In this document: positions 54,366 through 64,000 of the stretch, piece after piece | How the letters are laid out: each line of letters begins with the position of its first letter | How positions within the stretch are numbered: position 1 is the first letter of the stretch | Assembly: GCA_963854835.1 (NCBI GenBank) | Contig: OY978528.1 | Location: 39,113,960 to 39,177,959, forward strand | Reading direction: 5' to 3' | Source of the DNA: Megamerina dolium | Lineage: Eukaryota; Arthropoda; Insecta; Diptera; Megamerinidae | DNA: 64,000 nt | The notes under the pieces: model-generated | The model's database searches: none | What the model saw: the letters and a program-made list of their open reading frames with translations, nothing else | Told to the model about the DNA's origin: nothing | Made by a program: the position numbers and the translations under genes

Positions 54366-55212
54366 CTAAATAAAATAATAAATTTCAAGTTATAGAATTG
54401 CTTTGCTTAAAGAGAAAATTCTCTGAATAAGTACATACTCTGAATATAAAACAAGCACGAATAGCTTTCTTTAAAGAGAATTTATATAATTAATGTTTAA
54501 AATTTTATAATCCTTCTCAGATGTTGACAACTGAACTGAACTGATAAACATGTACATAATAATATGTATGTACGCAATACCCGTAAGGCAAGGCTGCATT
54601 ATTTAGAAATATTTTTTCTCACATTTTCTTTTTTTCTATATAAAATTGCATAAGGCAACACTGATGAAATTGATCTGGTTGGTGTCGAGGACAGCAATCA
54701 GAACTCATTTTACATTTTGTGTTGAAACTAGCAACAATTTTTTTTATTGGCGTTCAATTGATTGGTAATATAACCACGGCATAAGGTTCGATGCTATCCC
54801 CAATAGCGGTCATGCCAATCTTTCAATTTCATGAAAGTATTGTAACTGGATTTTCACTATTTCATTGTACTACTAGATTAAATGACTAAAGTGAATGCAG
54901 TGATTGTTGTAAGCTTATTTTTATGAGTATGTAGTGCTAATAAAGGGATTAAGAAGTTTTTTTTTTCGTCGTCTGCTAAGTAAGCATTTGTGTTATAGTT
55001 TCTTTTAATGTTATTTTGTCTCTTTTTTTTTACTTTTTACTCAGGATAGATAATTGAATAATTAATTTGCTTTCCCATACTGTAGATTCCAACTGTAGAT
55101 CTTCAAACAAATGCTAATTAATAAAAAGTCACCAACACAATGAGTAGCACACGAGTAACTTTTAAAGTTCCTCTTCTATTCATGCAATGCAAAACTATTG
55201 AAAGGATTTTTT
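54366..55212. other. Intergenic between NT5DC1-like and Ctr9
   Basis: Apart from the candidate small exons at 54439-54468 and 54623-54708 (minus), there is AT-rich DNA with T-runs near 54955 and 55025, and no recognisable repeat. Confidence 0.4.
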
Positions 55213-55735
55213 GGGCCAGTGTGAGTTTAACTATGTGTCATTTAAACTAACAGCCGAATTAAGTAAATCCCGACGTGACGAATAATTTTTTATTGTGTGC
55301 GTTTTGTTTTGGTATTTTGGATAGAATAAAATCCATTTGCCGGCAAATCAAAGTGATTCGTCGCGTCGCGTTTTACATAATTCGGCAGTAACTTTAAACT
55401 CGATTTGTAGTTTTTCAGTCAAGTTTCAACGTAGTTTAAACTAAATTTAAACGCCGGGTTTAATTAACTTAAACCTATCAACTGTTCAACTGTCTTTTCT
55501 TGCACTCCAGTACATCTTTTATTGTTTGCACAATTTTTCACATTTTAATATATTTTAGTACAATATACAATTTTTCCATAATTTACAAACCGGCGGAATT
55601 AAAAGTGTAAAGAAACAACAGATATGTGCAAATAATGTTGCTCTGCAAAATATCTTCGGTTTAAACTGAGTTTAAAGTAAACCCACATTTACGAAAAATT
55701 AAGCTACATTTAAACTCATACTGATAAAATGGCCT
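55213..55735. mobile_element. GTTTAAAC-rich MITE interrupted by a second MITE
   Basis: Ends GGGCCAGTGTGAGTTTAA and the inverse (GTTTAAACTCATACTGATAAAATGGCCT), related to the element at 10491-10738. It contains several TTTAAACT motifs. A separate 138-bp MITE sits inside at 55251-55388. The element lies about 260 bp upstream of the Ctr9 start codon. Confidence 0.6.
55251..55388. mobile_element. PIF/Harbinger-like MITE (138 bp)
   Basis: Inverted ends of about 32 bp: CAGCCGAATTAAGTAAA..CCCGACGTGACGAAT and the inverse of CTGCCGAATTATGTAAAACG. The 3-bp duplication TAA (55248-55250 and 55389-55391) is what PIF/Harbinger elements make. It is GC-richer than its surroundings and has no coding capacity. 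Confidence 0.75.
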
Positions 55736-55991
55736 TAAATTGCAATTTAATGGATATACCGCAACAAACGTATCATCACTTCGCGCTAATTTTGGTACAT
55801 GCGATGCGTCGAATGTGAAGTTATATTTATGAATTCCGAATTCGAAATCACGATCTCAAATTACAACACTGAAAGTATTAAAATTAAGTGACAGCACAAT
55901 TGAAAAAATAGTGCTTTATACGTTGTTTAGCACGTCAAAATAATTTTCAACTGGAATTATCCACGGTACATTTTGCAAAAGTAAATGCAAA
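55736..55991 (+). promoter_or_regulatory. Upstream region of Ctr9
   Basis: Non-coding DNA with the expected promoter and 5' UTR of Ctr9. Contains TGATTTCGAATTCGGAATTC-like inverted symmetry near 55830. No TATA box is evident at a fitting distance. Confidence 0.35.
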
Positions 55992-58900
55992 ATGAGTGCG
56001 TCCATAGAGATACCGCTTCGGGATACGGATGAAGTTATAGAAGTTGATCCAGATCAATTGCCAGAATGCCAAGAGGTTTTGGGTATTCTACGCCAAGAGC
56101 GTTCCCAGTTGAACACTTGGGTTAATGTTGCCGTAAGTACTACTAAGCTCATGTACGTACTCGAAATTAAGTACTTTATGTGCTTTCTTCAAATTTATTT
56201 CTAGCTTGCGTATTACAAACAAAAGAAAACAGCCGATTTCATTCGGTTACTGGAAACAGCACGTCAAGAAGGTAATACGGATTACCGCGATTACGAAAAA
56301 GACCAAATGCGCTGCTACGATATGTTGGCGGCACATTATGTCCAGGAGGCAAACCGTGAGAAGTCAAAGGACAAAAAACGTGAACTCTTTATGAAGGCCA
56401 CTAACTTATATACTACTGCCGATAAAATTATTATGTACGATCAGAATCATTTGTTGGGTCGTGCGTATTTCTGTTTGCTGGAAGGTGATAAAATGGAGCA
56501 AGCCGATGCACAATTTAATTTTGTACTAAATCAATCACCATCGAATATACCATCGCTGCTGGGAAAGGCATGCATAGCATTCAACAAAAAGGACTATCGT
56601 GGCGCATTGGCGTTCTATAAGAAGGCTTTGCGTACCAATCCGAATTGTCCGGCAAATGTGCGAATGGGTATGGGACATTGCTTTCTCAAGATGAATAACC
56701 AGGATAAGGCAAAGTTGGCTTTTCAGCGCGCCCTCGAACTAGATCCCAACTGTGTTGGTGCCCTGATTGGATTGGCCATACTAAAATTGAATTTACACGA
56801 ACCCGACTCCAATAAAATGGGCGTACAAATGCTTTCGAAAGCATATACAATCGATTCCACCAGTCCGATGGTGCTGAACCATTTGGCAAATCATTTCTTT
56901 TTCAAAAAAGACTATCAGAAAGTACAGCACTTGGCATTGCATGCTTTTCACAATACCGAGAATGAAGCAATGCGTGCTGAGAGTTGTTATCAGTTGGCGC
57001 GTAGTTTTCACGCGCAATGTGATTACGATCAAGCATTTCAATACTATTATCAATCGACCCAAATTGCACCAGCTAATTTTGTACTGCCCCACTATGGTCT
57101 TGGTCAGATGTATATCTATCGTGGTGATACCGAAAATGTAAGATATAGTTAGAACATGATTCGACTTGAATTGAATTAATCGCTAGGTCATTCTTTTATC
57201 ATATTGCAGGCGGCTCAGTGCTTCGAGAAAGTTCTCAAAATACAACCAGGAAATTATGAGACAATGAAAATCTTGGGATCTCTTTATGCTGGTTCGAATT
57301 CACAAACAAAACGCGATATGGCGAAGGCTCATTTGAAGAAAGTTACTGATCAGTTTCCGGACGACGTCGAAGCATGGATAGAACTTGCACAAATTTTAGA
57401 GCAAAATGATTTGCAGGCTTCACTGAATGCCTATGGCACAGCTTCAACCATTCTAAGCGAGAAAGTGAAAGTTGATATTCCAGCCGAGATATTGAACAAT
57501 GTTGCAGCACTTCATTATCGTCTCGGAAATTTGAAGATTGCTAAGGACAGACTATTAGAAGCATTAGATCGTGCCAAAGTTGAATCTTCCAATGATACAC
57601 AATACTATGATTCGATATCTGTAACAATGACATATAATTTGGCACGTTTAAATGAAGCTATGTGTTCATTTGACATTGCCGACAAACTATATAAGGATAT
57701 TCTGAAGGAACATCCCAATTACATCGATTGTTATTTGCGCCTTGGTTGTATGGCTCGAGACAAGGGCTTAATTTTTGTAGCATCTGATTTCTTTAAAGAT
57801 GCACTTAATATTAACAATGATAATCCAGATGCTAGGTGAGTCTGAAGGCGAAACAAACAAATGCGATTACTCGCTTTACACTCGTTTACCTTTTGTATTT
57901 CGTATAGGTCACTTTTGGGTAATTTGCATTTGGCAAAAATGCAATTTGCATTGGGTCAAAAGAATTTCGAAACTATACTCAAAAATCCGTCAACTTCAAC
58001 CGATGCCTACTCGTTAATAGCTTTGGGTAATTTCTCATTGCAAACGTTACATCAACCCACCAGGGACAAGGATAAAGAGAAGAAACATCAAGAGAAGGCA
58101 CTTTCCATTTATAAACAGGTAAGCAGATTGTTGTAGGTATTTGTGTAAAACAATTTAACGGTAACGAATAAAATTTCAGGTTTTACGCAATGATCCTCGA
58201 AATATTTGGGCTACCAATGGCATAGGCGCAGTATTGGCACACAAAGGCTGCGTAATCGAGGCACGTGATATATTTGCACAAGTGCGAGAGGCCACTGCCG
58301 ATTTCTCCGATGTTTGGCTAAATATTGCACACATCTATGTGGAGCAAAAGCAATACATTAGTGCCATTCAAATGTACGAGAATTGTATGAAAAAGTTCTA
58401 TAGACACCACAATGTAGAGGTCATGCAATATCTGGCACGCGCATATTTACGAGCAAATAAACTGAAAGAAGCGAAAGTGGTGCTTTTGAAAGCACGACGC
58501 GTTGCACCACAAGATACGGTGTGATATTTTTCGACGCTATTTTGGTCATGTTGATTATATGATTATTTTGCAGGTGCTTCTATTTAACATTGCAGTTGTG
58601 CTGCAACGTTTAGCCATGGCCATACTCAAGGATGAAAAGTCCACTTTGGAAGTAGTCTTACAGGCAGTACATGAGTTGGAACTAGCCCAAAAGTATTATT
58701 AATATTATATGTTTGCATACAATGTAATGCTCAACATGAAATTTATAGATATTTTCAGTATTTGTCGTTGAATGGTGATAAAAGCAGATTTAATGTTGAA
58801 ATTGCTGGTGTTGAAGCGAATCAATGTCAAGATTTGCTATCACAGGCACAATATCATGTGTCTCGTGCACGTCGTATCGATGAGGAAGACAAAGCAATGC

Positions 58901-59898
58901 GTCGCAAGCAAGAAGAAGAACGTCAAGCCTTTAAGAAGAAACAAGAGGAGGACCGCAAGCGTCGTGAAGAAGAACAAAAATCTTCACGAGAGCAAATGTT
59001 GGCCAAGCGTCAAGAGTATGTGGAGAAAACGAAGAATTTGTTATTGATTGCCGAAGCTCCTCCAGAAAAGGAGAAAAAGAAAGGTAAATGTCATAACTCA
59101 ATCGTACAGTAGGCATCTGTTCACGTATTCTATATGCTCTTTTTAGGAAGCGGTCGTCCACGTAAAGATGATTATATATCTAATACGGACAGTGATGCAA
59201 ACGAAGTAGATGGTGCGGATCGTCCACAGAAGAAGAAACAAAAAGGTGAACGCAAGAAAGGTGCTGGACGTAAACGAAAATCAGCTGTTGACAATTATGA
59301 TAGTGACAGTGATGGCAGCGGAGGTGGTGCCCGAACAAAGGAGAAACGTGTGAAAACGAAGAAAGTCAAAGAGGCCAAAGAGAAGCTATCGGCCAAGCAG
59401 CGGCTCAAAATTGTCTCAAAGGCAACTATATCGACCAGCGAGTCGGATAGTGATGCTGGAGCACGTAAACGTAGTCGAAGCCCATCGAGTGGCAGTGACA
59501 GAAGTGTTATGGCTAAACAACCACGTAAACGAATCGAATCGGATGATGAAAACGATTCCGATCGTTCGAGATCACATTCCGGCTCAAGATCAAAATCTCG
59601 ATCCCGATCTGGTTCGCGTCGCAATGGCGCCGCGGCTAGCCGATCACGAAGTCGATCCAGATCGAGCTCACGATCAAAGTCACCCTCCAGGTCCAAGTCC
59701 AGATCGCGTAGTCGTTCACGCAGTGGTAGTCGTTCGGGCTCACACTCGAAAAGTGGTTCCCGTTCAAGGTCTCCATCGCGCTCAAAGTCTCGCTCTAAAT
59801 CAGGTTCACGATCTCGTTCACGATCGCATTCAGGGTCACGCCCACGCTCAAATTCGCGCAGTTCTCGCTCACGCTCCCCATCTCGTTCCAGCAATTAA
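55992..59898 (+). CDS. Ctr9: Ctr9, TPR scaffold subunit of the Paf1 complex
   Basis: Nuclear RNA polymerase II elongation factor and main scaffold of the Paf1 complex (with Paf1, Leo1, Cdc73, Rtf1), which supports H2B ubiquitination and H3K4/K36 methylation. Eight exons: 55992-56132, 56205-57137, 57210-57835, 57908-58118, 58180-58518, 58574-58692, 58749-59083 and 59147-59898, giving 1151 residues, near the usual size. The N-terminus starts [20 protein letters not shown] long array of tetratricopeptide repeats follows from about residue 60 to 830 (for example [31 protein letters not shown]). A charged coiled coil comes next (about 830-900, [20 protein letters not shown]), then a basic tail ending in about 110 residues rich in SR dipeptides. 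The acceptor of exon 7 (TTTATAG before 58749) is chosen because it keeps the frame. It converges with LDAH. Confidence 0.93.
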
Positions 59899-60247
59899 AA
59901 AATGAAAAAACCGAACATTATGGTAACTGCATGATAAGTTTCTCAACTCCATTATAAGGGTTAGAGAAAAAATAAAGCACATAAAAAATATAAATATATA
60001 TTTACTAAATTTTATTTAACTATTCTTTTTGTTTCTATAAATCCAGCAAAAGAACATTATAATTATATTATTGTACTTAACTAAATGCCATTACTATTAC
60101 AATATAAATATTCTTAAATAATGTGCACTAATGTACCGCTCATTCAGTGTAACCCAAGCAGAAAATGATAAATATTTCAAAAAATGAGTAATATTGTATG
60201 TGTGTATAAGTCGATTAATTTGCATGCAAAGGATAAAAACGAATAAG
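59899..60247. other. Shared 3' flank of Ctr9 (+) and LDAH (-)
   Basis: An AATAAA at about 59968 serves Ctr9; TTTATT near 60011 (AATAAA on the minus strand) would serve LDAH. The two transcripts probably end within about 100 bp of each other or overlap. Confidence 0.6.
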
Positions 60248-61288
60248 CTAATTTGCCTCAGCTGGTCGCTTACAATCGAATAACACAGATTGTTCAGCAA
60301 TCATATCACCAACTATTACTGACATCGGTTTGGAATAACGCAGTACAAATGCATGATCAATTTTGAATGTATCCAATTGGGCATCGATATTGGGGAATAC
60401 CTCAATCAATTCTTTGTAATATTTAACTGGAACCCAGCCATCTGTTGTGCCATAATAGAATTTTAAAAGATGTTGATGTTCTTCAACTATATCATGTTGG
60501 AGGCCGCGAACACGAGCCATTTCATCTTCGGCAAGAAATACAACCTTTTCCACAACTGATGGTTTTGTATAACGCAGTGCCGTACCCAGGAGATGTGATG
60601 GTATTGCGAATAATCTAAAATATAGCCCAATGAAAAGGAGGCGCAATAATTTGGGTAAATAGCTGAATAAGGTGATCATAAATCCAAATACTGAATATAG
60701 GGGCAGTGCGATTTTAGTAAAAAGCCAGCCGTTCGAAGATTCAATCATACGTTCCACAGTCGGGAACAGCATATAACATTTTTTGACGCGGCTACATATT
60801 CGACAGTCTTGTAAAATTTGCAAAATCATCCATGCACCGATAGAATGACCGATTAGATGTATTTTTGTCCCCTCCGGAGCGTATTTCTGGATGAATTCAA
60901 TTTTGTGTCGTATCTGTGCATCCAAATCGAATAGTTCTTCATTACCCTTTAATTGTGGTACTTCACGAATGCTAGTGGGTGGTGGATCATCATGTCCCAT
61001 ATGTCCTATGTGCATTTTTTTAATTAAAAACAAATTCAACATCACATCGCAGCCGAATTGATTAGATTACTCACCTATTACCCAGACAGGCATTTTGGAT
61101 TCCAGTCGCTCATAAAGTGAGCCCAAAAATTCTGTATAAAAACCTGGCAAGCCAGGATTACCAGTTATACAGATTGCAATCTCTTTGACATCATTCATTG
61201 ATTCTTCAATCCAGCCACCCCACGTCATAATGTGAGTAGGAATACCACAGATGTTTACATATGCCTCTTGCATTTTGTTTAATCCCAA
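60248..61288 (-). CDS. Ldah: Lipid droplet-associated hydrolase (LDAH-like, alpha/beta hydrolase)
   Basis: Two exons, 61288-61075 and 61005-60248, giving 323 residues. Alpha/beta hydrolase: oxyanion region CITGNPGLPGFYTEFL (about residues 38-53), nucleophile Ser126 in GHSIG and a C-terminal His at about 289 in IDHAFVLRYS. The NPGxxxFY segment and length fit the LDAH family (Drosophila CG9186), which localises to lipid droplets and affects their clustering and lipid turnover. A central hydrophobic stretch of about 40 residues (FMITLFSYLPKLLRLLFIGLY) may serve as the hairpin that docks on the droplet surface. The intron is only 69 bp. It converges with Ctr9. Confidence 0.9.
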
Positions 61289-61911
61289 TTTACCTATCTA
61301 TGATAATCACAAAAGAATTTTTCGGCACCGTTTTCTCTCTTGCTTTTAATGTTGACGTCAACACAAACCGGCTGTCTAAAAGGCATACATATACAAGGAA
61401 ATCATCAAAAGCCATCAAATTTTTTGTATCTTAGCGATGGACAATATTTAGATCGATATTGGTTGCTTATATATTGTCTCTACTAAAATATCGGCTAATT
61501 AGAACATAGATGTTTTTCGTATCGATTATTGTCAATGGTGTAATTAAAAAGTGCCATCATTAGAACGGCGGCACACTTGTCTTATAATTGGATTTCTATT
61601 CCTATTGATCCGTAGTTATAGTCAGAATTAAGATAATCTTAAGTTAAAAATTGTATTTTTGGATAATATGTAGACAAATTCTTACTGACCAGCAATTTTG
61701 AACATTGTTGCGAAATTTAAAACTTCCAAAATATTGCAAAAAATGGGGAAAAAAAATACGAATATTCTTGATGTAGAACTGACTATCAATACAGCAAAAA
61801 CTTCGTGTTTGATTCTTTACGGATTTCGGCGTCAACTCAAGCATAATAGAGCATAGATGCACTCGCTTATGCATTTGAAGCACTTTTGCTCTTGTAAATG
61901 GACTTATGGTT
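61289..61911. other. Upstream flank of LDAH, no further gene seen
   Basis: The first 100-150 bp should contain the LDAH promoter and 5' UTR. The rest is AT-rich DNA with no recognisable gene or repeat. Confidence 0.5.
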
Positions 61912-62565
61912 CAACTAGCCACGAACGTAAAACCGTAGAACGTGTCAGCTGACACGACCTATCTTATGGGAATGTCGTGTTAACGAAAACTCACCACCGT
62001 ATAACGGTGACGTAGCCGTTGCCCGTAGCGGAGAGAATAATGGTGCAACTAGCCACGAACGTACCGCCCGTACGTAAGAACAAAAATTTGTCAAAAGTTA
62101 TGCCCGTGGCGGCAACGGAGAAATCGACTGTTCTTTCTTGTATACATACATAACAATGTTGCCATGTATCACTGTGCGTGGATGATTTTAATCACACTTA
62201 CCATTTTCATGATCAAATTTCATAATACAGGTGTTAAAAACTAAAAAAAAAAAATTAATATACGTGAAGTATATTTTAATAAATAACTAAACACGATGAT
62301 AGTTTTGATTAATTAAAAAAAAAAACTAAATTTTCTTAGTTTATTTCTTATTTATTTATAAAAGTTTAATCTGGCAATCTTGTAAGTATAGAGAGTGATC
62401 AGCTGACACGGGTTTACGTAAAAAATCAAATTGCTGTTGATTCTTTCGCTACGGGCAACGGCTGCGTCACCGTCATACGGTGGTGAGTTTTCGTTAACAC
62501 GACATTCCCATAAGATAGGTCGTGTCAGCTGACACGTTCTACGTTTTTACGTCGGTGGCTAGTTG
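61912..62565. mobile_element. Foldback/MITE element with arms of about 125 bp
   Basis: Left arm 61912-62037 and right arm 62441-62565 are inverse copies with over 90% identity by eye. Both carry CAACTAGCCAC at the tip and the 16-bp perfect palindrome CGTGTCAGCTGACACG (61940-61955 and 62521-62536). A second left-type end (CAACTAGCCACGAACGTACC) lies inside at 62046, and a partial palindrome TCAGCTGACACG at 62399, suggesting one copy inserted into another. Arms are GC-richer than the AT-rich loop. No coding frame is present and the superfamily is unclear. Confidence 0.8.
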
Positions 62566-63616
62566 CAGCATTAGGCATATACTGTGTATTCTCATATGCA
62601 CTCACAACACTCCGTACAAAGAATTACGAATACACAAACAATTTTGTATTTTTTTTTCATTTCTTATATTTCCTTTTTGTGTATAGCAACAACATTTTCG
62701 CTTTGTTGGTATACATACGCGACAGTTATCTTCAAAGTAGATTTTGTTGTTGTCGAACGTATGATTTGTGGATTGAGAGGCACTGAGAAAAAAACGGTGT
62801 GTGTTTTATTCCTATTATTATTCTGAACATTGAGGGCTTCATTAAACATGTATACAACTAACCGCGACATAAATTTGAATAATTGATTGGAAGGATAATG
62901 GAATATATAAAAGACATTTGGAGTAATTTTGTTTCTTTGGTTAACTTTAACTTTTTTTCAGCGTAAATTGTTGTTGTTGTTGAAATGTCTGCTTTCTTCA
63001 TGAAAGACTTAATTACTGACTAGCACCGTTTTACTATCACGTATACTCGTTAAATGTTTTATTTAAATGTTATATTATGATATATTGGATATATATTATA
63101 ACTTCTCATAGTTTTCAGGATCCTATCTCTTAAATTCACAACCACTTTGTGAGATCCAAGAATAACAAAATGTTTTTTATATCAATATCTGAGATTTCGG
63201 CAATACTTTGAAGAAAAGGTTTGCCAAATGAGCGGATTCTGGCTGGTAATGAGAGATGCTTTCTGACTCATTCTCATCCTGAGAGCTGCGATAGTAAGAA
63301 TTGAAGGGAAGATTCAGTCTCTGCATGTTTCCCTACCTTCAGCGTACATATTCAAGTACTTTTTTTCCTTTTCTATGACAATAAAATTTATATGTATTGG
63401 TGTTTGTATTTTCATAAGGAATCCCTGCAAGAAGCATACTGGTAAATTGATTAGTAAATTTAGCATGAACCGTTACAGGAACTTTTCGTATATTTCTCAT
63501 CACATTCTTAAGGGCATCGTGATATTTTTTGACCGTTTCGTTTCTTTTGTTCCCATATGTGTGATTTTACATCTCTCAATTTAAGAAGTGTACGATAAAA
63601 CTACTTTTTAGCCAAC
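62566..63616. other. Intergenic, no gene seen
   Basis: AT-rich DNA with frequent short frames (62584-62826, 63375-63584) lacking recognisable domains. GTTGTTGTTGTTG occurs near 62972. Confidence 0.5.
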
Positions 63617-63715
63617 GCCGCACAGACAGTACAGTAGCAAAGTGGTTAGACCAAAGCTCTCCATTGAAAAAGGCCCGGGCTCAAATCCCTGAGCTTTGTA
63701 ATATAGCTCTTTTTG
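63617..63715 (+). repeat. tRNA-like SINE head, plus strand (diverged)
   Basis: A-box-like TAGCAAAGTGG (63637-63647) and B-box-like GGCTCAAATCC (about 63679-63689) at tRNA-like spacing. It belongs to the SINE group at 18725 or a relative. The body is short and runs into an oppositely oriented copy. Confidence 0.5.
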
Positions 63716-63893
63716 TTTACTAGTCATTTATGCACTAAGTATTGTATTGTCAAATTGCTTACCGATAGGTGTGGAATACCATTTAAAAAAAAATCCTTTA
63801 GATATTAAATCCTGCTTTCACAGATGATGTCGAACTCACAACCTACAGCTCAGAACGTCAACGCACTAACCAATGAGTTACGGCAACATATAA
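63716..63893 (-). mobile_element. tRNA-derived SINE, minus strand, diverged and 3'-truncated
   Basis: On the minus strand from 63893: GCCGTAACTCATTGGTTAG (A box region) and GTTGTGAGTTCGACATC (B box region, altered), then a body resembling the SINE at 18725, including ATACCATTTAAA-like and GGTAAGCAATTTGACAAT segments. The 3' part is missing. Confidence 0.6.
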
Positions 63894-64000
63894 AGATTCT
63901 GTGTATTTTGCATATGTCTATAGCAATTAATAATAAAAACCAATTTTGTTTCTTTTGTTCATTTTTTTCTCAAAATTTCATCATCCACATGCATGCAATG

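Noticed and set aside
59295..59894. 199-codon minus-strand frame (Arg/Glu/Asp-rich)
   Set aside because: It is the antisense shadow of the Ctr9 SR-repeat tail; the charged composition follows from the repeat.

Overview
The window looks like genomic DNA of a higher fly (Brachycera). The host proteins (Rac, Myt1, a calumenin-like protein ending HDEF, cytosolic thiolase, NT5DC1-type HAD protein, Ctr9, LDAH) are close to their Drosophila counterparts, have short introns and sit in AT-rich DNA. The heavy load of jockey, RTE, LOA/R1-type, Ty3/gypsy, Tc1, mariner and hAT elements would suit a tephritid fruit fly. The species-level guess is inference only.

Layout. 1-5 kb: a LOA/R1-type LINE lying inside a jockey relic, followed by the 3' end of a gypsy element. 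5-12 kb: no host gene seen; mariner relics, SINE heads, a small hAT element with a perfect 8-bp target duplication, and other terminal-inverted-repeat (MITE) elements. 12-18.5 kb: a nest of LINE and Tc1 relics holding a full-length RTE-type LINE with a 13-bp target duplication. 18.7-22.1 kb: tRNA-derived SINEs, a long palindromic TA array and Myt1 (minus strand, 6 exons), with a young SINE in its fourth intron. 22.6-33.2 kb: a three-level nest, with a full-length jockey inside a full-length Ty3/gypsy element inside a hAT-type MITE. 34.7-36.4 kb: an apparently intact Tc1-type transposon inserted in a TA microsatellite just upstream of the calumenin/scf-like gene (36.6-37.6 kb). 39.7-40.3 kb: Rac (minus). 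40.6-50.3 kb: rearranged RTE copies and an inverted, deleted gypsy element whose LTR ends about 170 bp before the thiolase ATG. 50.5-61.3 kb: a compact host gene block, with thiolase (+), NT5DC1-like (-), Ctr9 (+) and LDAH (-). 61.9-62.6 kb: a foldback/MITE element with arms of about 125 bp. 63.6-63.9 kb: more SINE sequence.

The host genes have no obvious shared pathway: cell-cycle kinase, ER Ca2+-binding protein, small GTPase, acetyl-CoA metabolism, HAD phosphatase, Paf1-complex transcription elongation and lipid-droplet hydrolase. What ties the window together is the layering of mobile elements around and inside these genes, including insertions in a Myt1 intron and upstream of scf, the thiolase, Ctr9 and Rac. 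I found no CRISPR array, rRNA gene, canonical tRNA gene or bacterial-type operon.
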